The notes under the pieces were generated by a model. It saw only the letters and a program-made list of their open reading frames with translations, was not told where the DNA came from and made no database searches. DNA of 56,429 bases from an uncultured Parabacteroides sp. (GTDB lineage Bacteria > Bacteroidota > Bacteroidia > Bacteroidales > Tannerellaceae), in the NCBI GenBank assembly GCA_944326775.1, contig CALVFH010000002.1, positions 1 through 56,429 of the forward strand, in the 5' to 3' direction. How positions within the stretch are numbered: position 1 is the first letter of the stretch; each line of letters begins with the position of its first letter. Shown piece after piece: positions 34,319 to 43,079 of the stretch. Position numbers and translations under genes: made by a program.

Positions 34319-36646
34319 ATGAAACATTTCATCTCTCTTCTCCTCTGCTGTCTTTGCCTCCCGCTGATGGGGCAACAGCGCGTTCCGTCTCTGCAAATGC
34401 AGGTGTTGGACACAAAAAATCAACCAATCGAATATGCCAACGTCGCGTTTTATCTCAGTTCCGATACAACTTTGGCTTACGGCGGGATTACGGATGCCAA
34501 CGGTTCGTTCCGTTTGGAGGAAATCAAACCGCAAAACTATATCCTGAAGGTATCTTACATTGGCTACGCGAATTATGAGCGGAATTTTACGCCGCAGGAA
34601 GGTTTGAACACGCTGGAACCTATTATTCTTTCCGACTCCGACCTTTCGCTCGATGAGATAACCGTTGTCGGACACAGACCTTTGGTTTCGATGAAAGACG
34701 GAATACTGACTACTCGCGTCGAAAACTCGTTGCTGAGCAGTCTGGGCACGGCGGAAGACGTACTTCAGCATATTCCCGGGCTGGAAGCGAGGAATAATGA
34801 GTACAGTGTGCTGGGCAAAGGGGAAGTAGTCATTTACATCGACAACCAGAAAGTTTTCGACAACTCGGAATTGCAGAATCTGGACTCCAAACATATCTTG
34901 GACGTGGAATTAATCACCAATCCCGGCGCGGAATACGATGCTGAAACCCGCAGTGTCTTAAAAATCACGACCAACAAGAAACATCGCATCGATGGATTCT
35001 CCCTTTCTCTCCGGGGACAGGCTTTGCAAAGCCATAAATTCTCCCACGGAGAAAGAATCGAAATGAATTACCATCATAAAGGGTTGAATGTCTCTGCACT
35101 TTACGGTTTCAACGAACGAAAAAACAAGGAAACTTACGACCTGACTTATCAAAGCACCGGCGATACGCTGTGGCGGAACAACACGGAAACTTTCTACAAC
35201 AAAAGAAACCGGAACCACGACCTGACTACGAGTTTGCAATATGATTTTAACCCGAATCACACCGCCGGGGCACGTTACCGCTTGCTGACAACGGATTTCA
35301 AGAACCATCCTTCGACCGGACGTTACGAATTGTTTGCCGACGACGTGCTGATGGAGCAAACCAATACGTCCGGACCGAATTTCATCGACCAGACCAACCA
35401 TCAACTCAATGCGTTTTATCAAGGTACGTTTACAGAAAAATTCAACTTGCAGGCAAACTTCGATTATGTGAAACAAAACCAGCAAAACAGTTCGCAGATA
35501 CGGGAAGAATCGCTTTTGGATGGAAACAGCATCCGTACCAACACGGAAAATGACAACCAGTTTCGTATCTACGCCGGTAAAATCGTACTTCATCAGCAAG
35601 AACGGGAACATCTCGCCTTTACTTACGGAGCAGAATACAGCCTGGTGAAAGGCAACGGGCGTTTTAGAAGCAACATTCTGAACAAGAACGATTTTTACAA
35701 CCGTGAAGAGAAGCTGGCAGCGTTTGCTTCAACAAATTTCAGTCTGAAAAATCTCAGTATAGGCGTCGGTTTGCGTTACGAATATGTGCGAAGCAAAACC
35801 GAAGAGAACGGAGAGACCATCGTCAACCGGAAATATTCCAATCTTTTCCCCTCTTTGAATTTTTCGCTGCCGGTAGGTGAAACCAACATGTCGCTGAACT
35901 TTTCCAACCGTATTTCCCGTTCTTCTTTTTCGACGATGAACAATAATATCACCTACATAAACCGTTTCCATCAGAAGAAAGGCAATCCGGCGTTGCAACC
36001 GGAGAAAATTTACGACTTGGATTATACTGTCGCCTACAAATTTTTGCAATTCCGGCTGAACTATCGCTATGTCCATGATTACATTACCTTCTACACGCAG
36101 CCGTCCGAGGTTTCGCCGGCCGTTACCCTTTCATCCTTCACGAACTATCCGAAATTCCAGCAATTGACGGCCACCTTGATTGCGTCGCACAAGATTCGGG
36201 CTTGGATGCCAACCCTCTCCGTCATGGCCTATAAGCAATTTTTCACCGCGAGTTACGAAAACATCGCGCATACCTACGAAAAACCGATGTTCGACTTCAC
36301 CTTGCAGAATTATTTTACCCTTCCGCAAGGGATTATTCTGAACATCGACCTTTGCTACAATACCGGCGGCAACGGGGGAACGACTTTCTACGCAGATTAT
36401 GGGACAATCAATGTGGGCATACGGAAAAGTTTCCTGAATGATGCCCTCCAACTCGCGTTGTGGGGTTATGATTTGGGACAATGGTATGCTCCCGAAATCC
36501 GCGAACAGCTTGGTAGGCTTCAAATACGCCGTCATGCTTTGACGGAAACCCGTTATGCCGCGCTAACCATCACTTGGCGATTTAATAATTTTAAAAACAA
36601 GTATAAAGGACAGAGTGCCGCAAGGGATGAAATGAATCGGTTGTAA
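34319..36646 (+). CDS. Outer-membrane beta-barrel protein with carboxypeptidase-like domain (paralogue 1)
   Basis: The 775-residue protein has a signal peptide (MKHFISLLLCCLCLPLMGQ) and a carboxypeptidase-D regulatory-like Ig domain (about 25-105; VLDTKNQPIEYANVAFY, VSYIGYANYERNF). Next is a plug-like domain (about 115-215; AEDVLQHIPGLEA, ELITNPGAEYDAE), and last a barrel. This is the TonB-receptor-like family often called outer membrane beta-barrel family protein. It lacks a SusD partner. The next gene is a clear paralogue with the same domain order. Ligand unknown; many relatives are tied to two-component or stress-controlled uptake. Confidence 0.88.
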   Translation: MKHFISLLLCCLCLPLMGQQRVPSLQMQVLDTKNQPIEYANVAFYLSSDTTLAYGGITDANGSFRLEEIKPQNYILKVSYIGYANYERNFTPQEGLNTLEPIILSDSDLSLDEITVVGHRPLVSMKDGILTTRVENSLLSSLGTAEDVLQHIPGLEARNNEYSVLGKGEVVIYIDNQKVFDNSELQNLDSKHILDVELITNPGAEYDAETRSVLKITTNKKHRIDGFSLSLRGQALQSHKFSHGERIEMNYHHKGLNVSALYGFNERKNKETYDLTYQSTGDTLWRNNTETFYNKRNRNHDLTTSLQYDFNPNHTAGARYRLLTTDFKNHPSTGRYELFADDVLMEQTNTSGPNFIDQTNHQLNAFYQGTFTEKFNLQANFDYVKQNQQNSSQIREESLLDGNSIRTNTENDNQFRIYAGKIVLHQQEREHLAFTYGAEYSLVKGNGRFRSNILNKNDFYNREEKLAAFASTNFSLKNLSIGVGLRYEYVRSKTEENGETIVNRKYSNLFPSLNFSLPVGETNMSLNFSNRISRSSFSTMNNNITYINRFHQKKGNPALQPEKIYDLDYTVAYKFLQFRLNYRYVHDYITFYTQPSEVSPAVTLSSFTNYPKFQQLTATLIASHKIRAWMPTLSVMAYKQFFTASYENIAHTYEKPMFDFTLQNYFTLPQGIILNIDLCYNTGGNGGTTFYADYGTINVGIRKSFLNDALQLALWGYDLGQWYAPEIREQLGRLQIRRHALTETRYAALTITWRFNNFKNKYKGQSAARDEMNRL

Positions 36647-36741
36647 GGATTGTCCTTATCATTTGCAACCTATATGATTTTTTTTGCACCCTTGAGTTCT
36701 ATCTCTTGTTCTTTATAAAACAACTTTAACAGAATTAATCC

Positions 36742-36749
36742 TATCTTTG
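36742..36749 (+). promoter_or_regulatory. Probable -7 box for the second beta-barrel gene
   Basis: TATCTTTG matches TAnnTTTG, 64 bp before the ATG at 36814. No -33 TTG at 19-21 bp. It suggests the two paralogues are transcribed separately. Confidence 0.5.
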
Positions 36750-36813
36750 CGTTAAGAAAGAAAAACAAAAGAATCTGCTATTTTTCTGTTTCGGCATACA
36801 TCACTTTATAGAT

Positions 36814-39123
36814 ATGAGATATATTTTACTTTTGATTTATACGTTCAGTAGCGTTGCAATCTCGGCTCAAAACATCACCGGTCGCCTTCTCGACCCGCAA
36901 AACCAGCCTGTCGGTTTTGCCAATGTGATTGTTCTGACGCAAGATTCGGCTTTCGTGGCGGGAAATGTTTCCAAGGCCGACGGAACTTTTTCGGTCGCCT
37001 CGAATAACCAAAGTGCGCTGCTCAAAATATCTTATATCGGTTACGAAGAACAGATTTTGCCGATTCGAAACCGGACGGACATGGGCGTAATCCGGCTCCG
37101 CGAGGAAACATTGGCTTTGGACGAAGTGGAAATAAAAGGTACGCTGCCGGTTACGAGAATCAAAGGTGATGCAATGGTTACCAGCATCGAAAATACCATT
37201 TTGGCGAAAGCGGGTTCCGCCAATGATGTGTTGGAAAAGATTCCGAGCATCATGAAAAATGGAGAAACTTTTGAGGTTTTCGGTAAAGGCGAGCCGCTAA
37301 TCTACATCAATGGCCGCAAAGTGCTGAATAAGGAAGAGCTGGAACGACTTGATGCGGACGAAATCCGTAACGTCGAACTGATAACCAATCCCGGTTCGCG
37401 CTATGACGCTACCGTCAAGGCGGTTATCCGAATCCAAACCGTCAAACGGCAGGGCGACGGCCTTGGAATCGACCTTCGTTCGACATATTTCCAATCCCAA
37501 AATACGGATTCCTATAATCATTGGAACATAAACTATCACCACAACAGTTGGGATTTCTTTATCAATGGCAGTTCCCATTTATCCAATACGAATCAGGTAG
37601 AAATCTCGGAGGCAACCAATCGAGTAGATGATGTTTGGACGCAATCAAACGATTGGGAAAGTGATTCGCATCAGCATATCCTCGGTTCTACCTTCGGTTT
37701 CAACTTTATGCCGAAAGAAAACCATTCGATGGGCATGAAATACGAGATTACGGGATATACAGACTATCATTCCGACACGAAAACGGAAAGTCTGATTGGT
37801 CTGAACGGGAATTATTACGACCATATGCTGAACGACATGCATTCGGACTATAAAAAACATCTCACTCACACGCTGAACGGCTATTATAACGGTTCCGTCA
37901 ACGACCTTTCCATTGACCTGAATGTGGATTATTACAAACAATCGTACGAACAGAATTCCATCATGCTGGAAAACAGCCAGGATTGGGAAGACCGCGAAGT
38001 CCGCTCCGAAAATCCGGTAAACAACCAGTTGGCTGCCGTCAAACTGCTCTTCGGACATCCGTTGTTCGGCGGGAATCTGACTTTCGGGACGGAATATACC
38101 TACACCTACCGTACGGACAACTATCTGAGCTTTGCGGAAGCCTATGCCCCGACTTCCTTCAGTAAAATACGCGAGCATAACATTGCTGCTTTCGTGGAAT
38201 ACGGTTATTCGCTGCCGTTCGGACAACTTTCCGCCGGACTTCGCTATGAACACGATAATTTTAATTATTATGAAGACGAAGTTTTCCGTCCCGACGAGAG
38301 TCGGACGTATGATAATTTCTTCCCGAACGCTTCTTTCGGTACGAAAATCGGGAATCTACAACTGCAAGCCAGTTATTCCGCCAAGACAAACCGTCCGAGA
38401 TACTTCCAGTTGAGTAATAACATAACTTATTATAACCGTTTCACGCGTCTGACAGGTAATCCCGCATTGAAATCTGCCTTAACGCACGACATAACCTTAT
38501 CCGGCACGTGGCGATTCTTCCAAGCGACGGTTAGTTTCCAACAAAAACGCGATTTTATCCTGCAATGGAGCAACCCGGACCCGTCCGATCACTCCGTAGT
38601 CGTCATAACTTACCAAAGTTTCGATAAATTACCGATGTTGAATGCGATGATTTCCGCCATGCCTGCCATCGGATGCTGGTTGCCAACCTTCATGATCGGC
38701 ATCAAAAAGCAATGGCTCGACTTGAAATATGAAAACTACGACATTAAGCTAAGTAAACCGATGTTTTCAGCGATATTCAACAACACGATTACCCTTCCGT
38801 GGAATCTGATTTTTCAAGCCAACCTCACCTTTATTGGAAAGGGAGACGTCGAAAATACACATTTCCTCAAGAATAAATATATCTGCAACGTTGCATTGCA
38901 AAAAAGTTTCCTGAAAGACGCTTTGACTGTTGAAATAAGGGGAAACGACCTCTTCAAGGACAGTGTCAATAAATTCACGATGCAAATGAACCGCGTGGAA
39001 ACCTTCCTGCATAATTATTATGATTCCCGCGAGTTCGTTTTTACCCTCCGCTACAAGTTCAATACAACTCCGAGCAAATATAAAGGCACCGGAGCAGGCT
39101 CAGAACAGAAGAGCAGGTTCTGA
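36814..39123 (+). CDS. Outer-membrane beta-barrel protein with carboxypeptidase-like domain (paralogue 2)
   Basis: At 769 residues it parallels the gene before it: signal peptide MRYILLLIYTFSSVAISAQ, Ig-like domain (LLDPQNQPVGFANVIV, ISYIGYEEQILP), plug-like domain (ANDVLEKIPSIMKNG, VELITNPGSRYDA) and a barrel. The shared ELITNPG phrase and the same domain lengths show a tandem duplication, but the barrels have diverged widely, so the two may take different ligands. The gene has its own -7 box. A 42-bp tandem array begins 19 bp after its stop codon, and no other terminator follows on the plus strand. Confidence 0.88.
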   Translation: MRYILLLIYTFSSVAISAQNITGRLLDPQNQPVGFANVIVLTQDSAFVAGNVSKADGTFSVASNNQSALLKISYIGYEEQILPIRNRTDMGVIRLREETLALDEVEIKGTLPVTRIKGDAMVTSIENTILAKAGSANDVLEKIPSIMKNGETFEVFGKGEPLIYINGRKVLNKEELERLDADEIRNVELITNPGSRYDATVKAVIRIQTVKRQGDGLGIDLRSTYFQSQNTDSYNHWNINYHHNSWDFFINGSSHLSNTNQVEISEATNRVDDVWTQSNDWESDSHQHILGSTFGFNFMPKENHSMGMKYEITGYTDYHSDTKTESLIGLNGNYYDHMLNDMHSDYKKHLTHTLNGYYNGSVNDLSIDLNVDYYKQSYEQNSIMLENSQDWEDREVRSENPVNNQLAAVKLLFGHPLFGGNLTFGTEYTYTYRTDNYLSFAEAYAPTSFSKIREHNIAAFVEYGYSLPFGQLSAGLRYEHDNFNYYEDEVFRPDESRTYDNFFPNASFGTKIGNLQLQASYSAKTNRPRYFQLSNNITYYNRFTRLTGNPALKSALTHDITLSGTWRFFQATVSFQQKRDFILQWSNPDPSDHSVVVITYQSFDKLPMLNAMISAMPAIGCWLPTFMIGIKKQWLDLKYENYDIKLSKPMFSAIFNNTITLPWNLIFQANLTFIGKGDVENTHFLKNKYICNVALQKSFLKDALTVEIRGNDLFKDSVNKFTMQMNRVETFLHNYYDSREFVFTLRYKFNTTPSKYKGTGAGSEQKSRF

Positions 39124-39142
39124 TTTATTTTTTCCACTCGGA

Positions 39143-39352
39143 AAAAGTAGAACCTACACGAAGGTTTGGGTTTTCGCGCCCGCGAAAAGTAAAACCTACA
39201 CGAAGATTTGGGTTTTCGCGCCCGCGAAAAGTAAAACCTACACGAAGGTTGGGATTTTCGCGCCCGCGAAAAGTAAAACCTACACGAAGGTTGAGGTTTT
39301 CGCGCCCGCGAAAAGCAAAACCTACACGAAGGTTGGCATTTTCGCGGGCGCG
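39143..39352. repeat. Tandem array of five 42-bp units, each with two inverted repeats
   Basis: Units start exactly at 39143, 39185, 39227, 39269 and 39311. Each carries the dyad AACCT-N6-AGGTT (its second arm mutated in unit 2) and the 18-bp near-palindrome TTTTCGCGCCCGCGAAAA at its junction with the next unit. In unit 5 the central CC is GG, as if the palindrome had flipped. Differences among units gather at the TTGGGT stretch. The array lies between the stop codon of a beta-barrel gene and the terminator of a convergent 37-codon gene. There are no unique spacers. Several reading frames are open through it only because 42 is a multiple of 3. Confidence 0.93.
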
Positions 39353-39362
39353 AAAAAAGCAA

Positions 39363-39396
39363 AAGAGGCCGGGAATTTGAATTTTCCCGACCTCTT
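39363..39396 (-). terminator. Terminator of the 37-codon gene
   Basis: A 13-bp stem (39363-39375 with 39384-39396) with an 8-base loop. On the minus strand the single non-Watson-Crick position is a G-U wobble, whereas on the plus strand it is a C-A mismatch. It is followed on the minus strand by TTGCTTTTTT. This fits an intrinsic terminator 7 bp after the stop codon of the small gene. Confidence 0.85.
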
Positions 39397-39403
39397 ATGC
39401 GAA

Positions 39404-39517
39404 TTACTTGCTTTTTTTATTCTTCAAAGGAACTACATGGCTTTCTTCTTCCTCCATGTAAGCAGGCCCGTGCTTCTTGCCGGGCTTTTTTGGCTTCTTG
39501 TTTCCAGCTGCGCCCAT
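39404..39517 (-). CDS. Small basic protein, 37 residues
   Basis: A short gene supported by its signals: a perfect AGGAGG lies 4 bases before the ATG, which is exceptional in Bacteroidota, and an intrinsic terminator follows the stop. The product begins MGAAGNKKPKKPGKKHGPAY, continues with an acidic patch (MEEEES) and ends in a Lys-rich tail (PLKNKKSK). It has no membrane segment or signal peptide. The Lys/Pro/Gly-rich start suggests binding to RNA, DNA or ribosomes, but no family is recognised with certainty. It lies 92 bp downstream of mfd on the same strand. Confidence 0.8.
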   Translation of the reverse strand: MGAAGNKKPKKPGKKHGPAYMEEEESHVVPLKNKKSK

Positions 39518-39609
39518 AAAACCTCCTTATTTATTGGTTAAAAATCGTCTGCAAATATCGGAATAATGCCGTTGCATTGTTCCCGGCGAGCGTTAAAGAT
39601 GGTAAAGAG

Positions 39610-42600
39610 CTAACTCTCCATCTCGCTGAGGACGGCGCAGGCGGCTTCGACCGTCGGGATGTTCTTGATGAGGATGCTGCGCTTCCCGTTTTGGTCCCGG
39701 AGCGTGCAGGCTCTCGGATGGCGCTGGATATAAGCCAACAAACGGTCGAAGGCTTCGCTCTGGTAATACGGACTTTCCGGATTCGTCACGAGGTAGAGGC
39801 CCATCTGCCCCTTCTTCATGACAACCTTCTCCATGCCCAGATGCCGCGCCATGCGACGGAGGCGAACCACACGGATAAGTTCCACTCCCTCAGGCGGAAT
39901 TTTTCCAAAACGGTCTTCCAAACGGGCTTCGAAGGCCTGGATATCGCGCTCTTCTTCCATCTTGTCGAGTTCGCGGTAGAGCGAAATGCGCTCGGAGTCG
40001 CTGGGAATATATGTCGGTGGGAAGCGGAGCTCCAGGTCGCTCTCGATATAGGTTTCGCGCACGAAATCGGAAGCGCCGTGCTTCGGATCCGAGCTATCGG
40101 CGGCGTAAAGATCGGCAAACTCGTCGCTTTTCAGTTCATCGACGGCTTCTTCCAGGATTTTCTGATAAGTTTCATACCCCAAATCGGCGATGAAACCGCT
40201 CTGCTCGGCACCGAGCATGTTTCCCGCCCCGCGGATATCCAAATCCTGCATGGCAATGTGGATGCCGCTCCCCAATTCGGCAAAATTCTCGATTGCCTGA
40301 AGACGACGGCGGGCTTCCTGAGTCAATGTGCTCAACGGAGGCGACAACAGATAGCAGAAAGCCTTGCGATTGCTCCGACCGACACGGCCACGCAACTGGT
40401 GAAGGTCGGACAAGCCGAACTGCTGGGCATTGTTGATGATGATGGTGTTCGCATTCGGGACGTCGATGCCGCTTTCCACGATGCTGGTCGCCACCAACAC
40501 GTCGTATTCGTAATTGACGAAGTCGAGAATGATTTTCTCCAGCTGGTCGGGGTCCATCTGCCCGTGCCCGACCGCAACCCGCGCATCGGGAACCTCCCGG
40601 CGCACCAGGCTTTCGATTTCGTAGATGTTCTGAATGCGGTTGTTGATGAAGAAAACCTGCCCGTTGCGGCTCATTTCGAAATTGATGGCCTCGCGGATGA
40701 TGTCGGGATTGAAGCGTTCCACTTCCGTCTGCACCGGATAGCGGTTGGGCGGCGGGGTGGTGATGCTGCTCAAGTCGCGAGCCCCCATCAACGAGAACTG
40801 CAAGGTTCGGGGAATCGGCGTAGCCGTCATGGTCAGCGTATCGACATTGGTCTTCAGCTGGCGGAGCTTTTCCTTGACGGAGACGCCGAATTTCTGCTCC
40901 TCATCGACAATCAACAAGCCCAAATCCTTGAAATGGACATCCTTGCTGACAATCCGGTGCGTCCCGATGAGGATATCCACCTTCCCTTCCTTCAAATCCT
41001 TCAGCGTCTGTTTGATTTGCGAAGCCGTCCGGGCGCGGCTGATGTAATCAATCCGGCACGGGAAATCCTTCAGACGCTCGCTGAAAGTCTGGAAATGCTG
41101 GAAAGCCAGCACCGTGGTCGGAACCAGCACCGCCACCTGCTTATTGTCCGACACCGCCTTAAAAGCCGCACGAATAGCCACTTCCGTCTTGCCGAAGCCA
41201 ACATCTCCGCAAATCAGGCGGTCCATCGGACGGTTGCTTTCCATGTCTGCCTTGACTTCGGCCGTCGCTTTCATCTGGTCGGGCGTATCTTCGTAGATAA
41301 AACTTGCCTCCAGCTCATGCTGCATAAAGCTATCCGGACTGAAGGCAAAGCCTTGTTCTTTCTTGCGCTTCGAATAAAGCAGAATCAGGTCGCGGGCGAT
41401 GTCTTTCACTTTCTTTTTGGTCCGCTCCTTCATCTTTTCCCAGGCGCCGGTACCCAGTTTGCTCAGTTTCGGAGGCTCTCCGTTGTCCTTCCCCTTGTAT
41501 TTCGAGAGTTTGTGCAGGGCATGGATGCTGACGAAGATAATATCGTTGTTCTGGTAAATCAGTTTGATTGCCTCCTGAACCTTTCCGTTGACTTCGGTCC
41601 GGACCAATCCACCGAACTGACCGATACCGTGGTCGATATGCACCACATAATCGCCAATGGAAAACTGATTCAGCTCTTTCAGGGACAGGGAAATCTTCCC
41701 GCTCCGGGCTCTGTCGCTCTTCAGGCTGTATTTATGGAAACGGTCGAACAGCTGGTGGTCGGTAAAGAAACAAACCTTCAACTGTTCATCGGCAAACCCG
41801 GCATGGATGGTCTTGTTTACCGCCGTGAAAGGGATGTCTTCCTTGCGGTCGTCGAAAATAGCCCGGATACGGATAGCCTGCTTCTCGACATCGCTTAAAA
41901 TATAGAGGGAATAGCCTTCGCTCAGATAATGCTGGAAAGATTCGCTGACCAGGTCGAAGTTTTTATGATAGATAGGCTGGGCCTGCGTCTGGAACTGGAA
42001 AGTAGCCTCGGGAGTTCCCAAAACATGAGTACCGAACTGCAAACGGCACAATTCCAAAGCCCGATGCATAAAGTCGTCCCAATGGACCAGCTTTGCCTGC
42101 ATGGCTTCGGCACTGGCGAACGACTCTTCGTCGGCTACCACCGGTTCTTCCGAGAACAGGCTGCCAATCCGCTCCTTGCACCAGGCCAGATCATGCGTGG
42201 CCAACACCGTATCGTCGGGAACGGAATCGAGCAGCGACCCGCTTCCGCTGTTCTGTTTTATTTCCGGGACAATATAAATCCGCTCGACCTTCTCTTTCGA
42301 AAGCTGTGTCTCGACATCAAACGTGCGGATGGTTTCCACTTCATCCCCAAAGAAGTCGATGCGGTAAGGAAACTCACAGGAAAAGGAAAAAACATCGAGG
42401 ATACTACCGCGCATGGCATATTGTCCGGGTTCATAGACATAATCCACCCGCTCGAACCCATAGCTGTTGAGGACATCGGCAACAAACATGTTGTCCACCT
42501 TCTCGCCTGTCCGGACTTGGAGGGTCTTTTCCTTCAACACATCCCGGGTAACGACTTTTTCAGCCAACGCCTCCGGATAAGAAACAATGACAAATTCTTC

Positions 42601-42954
42601 TTCCGGATTCTGCAGGATACTCAGGGCTTCCGTCCGCAGAATCTCATTCGCCGAATCGATATGCCCATATTTTATGGCTCGCCGATATGCCGAGGGAAAG
42701 AAATAAACAGCTTGACTCCCGGTAAGTTGCATCAGGTCATGATAAAAATATCCGGCCTCTTCCAGGTCATTCAAGATACACACAAAACGCCCCCCCTTTT
42801 TCGAAAAAAGAGAAGCAATCACCATCGCTGCGCTCGACCCGCTCAATCCCTTGGCGGCCAGGTTACGCATTTTTCTTTCCGGTTGCAGCACCGATGCCAA
42901 CGCCGAGATTTGCGGATGGGCTGCATAAAGGTTCAATAACTCTTCAATCTCCAT
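39610..42954 (-). CDS. mfd: Transcription-repair coupling factor (Mfd)
   Basis: DNA translocase that removes RNA polymerase stalled at lesions and recruits UvrA. The 1114-residue protein has the UvrB-like N-terminal region (EYVIVSYPEAL-like FVIVSYPEAL, PGQYAMRGSILDVF). A CarD-like polymerase-interaction domain follows at about 430-490 (FSIGDYVVHIDHGIGQFGG). The RecG-like motor has Walker A GDVGFGKT (583-590), VDEEQKFG, TATPIPRTL and the RGRVGRS motif. The C-terminal domain binds UvrA. Length is normal. The first start with a good N terminus (MEIEELLNLYAAHP) is used, 38 bp below a -7 box. Confidence 0.97.
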   Translation of the reverse strand: MEIEELLNLYAAHPQISALASVLQPERKMRNLAAKGLSGSSAAMVIASLFSKKGGRFVCILNDLEEAGYFYHDLMQLTGSQAVYFFPSAYRRAIKYGHIDSANEILRTEALSILQNPEEEFVIVSYPEALAEKVVTRDVLKEKTLQVRTGEKVDNMFVADVLNSYGFERVDYVYEPGQYAMRGSILDVFSFSCEFPYRIDFFGDEVETIRTFDVETQLSKEKVERIYIVPEIKQNSGSGSLLDSVPDDTVLATHDLAWCKERIGSLFSEEPVVADEESFASAEAMQAKLVHWDDFMHRALELCRLQFGTHVLGTPEATFQFQTQAQPIYHKNFDLVSESFQHYLSEGYSLYILSDVEKQAIRIRAIFDDRKEDIPFTAVNKTIHAGFADEQLKVCFFTDHQLFDRFHKYSLKSDRARSGKISLSLKELNQFSIGDYVVHIDHGIGQFGGLVRTEVNGKVQEAIKLIYQNNDIIFVSIHALHKLSKYKGKDNGEPPKLSKLGTGAWEKMKERTKKKVKDIARDLILLYSKRKKEQGFAFSPDSFMQHELEASFIYEDTPDQMKATAEVKADMESNRPMDRLICGDVGFGKTEVAIRAAFKAVSDNKQVAVLVPTTVLAFQHFQTFSERLKDFPCRIDYISRARTASQIKQTLKDLKEGKVDILIGTHRIVSKDVHFKDLGLLIVDEEQKFGVSVKEKLRQLKTNVDTLTMTATPIPRTLQFSLMGARDLSSITTPPPNRYPVQTEVERFNPDIIREAINFEMSRNGQVFFINNRIQNIYEIESLVRREVPDARVAVGHGQMDPDQLEKIILDFVNYEYDVLVATSIVESGIDVPNANTIIINNAQQFGLSDLHQLRGRVGRSNRKAFCYLLSPPLSTLTQEARRRLQAIENFAELGSGIHIAMQDLDIRGAGNMLGAEQSGFIADLGYETYQKILEEAVDELKSDEFADLYAADSSDPKHGASDFVRETYIESDLELRFPPTYIPSDSERISLYRELDKMEEERDIQAFEARLEDRFGKIPPEGVELIRVVRLRRMARHLGMEKVVMKKGQMGLYLVTNPESPYYQSEAFDRLLAYIQRHPRACTLRDQNGKRSILIKNIPTVEAACAVLSEMES

Positions 42955-42992
42955 AACCTATTGTTCAAGGGAGCTCTTGCCCCACTGGATTG

Positions 42993-43000
42993 CAAAGGTA
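42993..43000 (-). promoter_or_regulatory. Probable -7 box for mfd
   Basis: TACCTTTG on the minus strand, an exact TAnnTTTG match 38 bp before the mfd ATG. The -33 region has no TTG. It is back-to-back with the promoter of the patatin gene. Confidence 0.55.
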
Positions 43001-43015
43001 AAGAAAAGTTACGAG

Positions 43016-43049
43016 TTTGTGTTTATTCCAGGAATAAAGCGTATTTTTG
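43016..43049 (+). promoter_or_regulatory. Promoter of the patatin-BamA fusion gene
   Basis: TTTG (43016-43019), 22-bp spacer, TATTTTTG (43042-43049). The -7 box is exact and the spacer is one base beyond the usual range. It lies 30 bp before the chosen ATG at 43080. Confidence 0.58.
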
Positions 43050-43079
43050 AAAATCCAAAAGCAAAAAAGAAATCGTGAT

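Noticed and set aside
39143-39352. CRISPR array
   Set aside because: The units follow each other with no unique spacers and there are no cas genes; the same holds for the arrays at 1-133 and 19532-19662.
39020-39541. Repeat protein read through the 42-bp array (14-residue repeats)
   Set aside because: The frame starts inside the end of the beta-barrel gene, crosses the terminator of the convergent small gene, and exists only because the unit length is a multiple of three.
39577-41898. Open reading frame of 773 codons on the plus strand
   Set aside because: It lies fully antisense to mfd, whose domains and motifs are complete. The antisense product has no recognisable domain and a composition typical of a shadow frame in GC-rich coding DNA.
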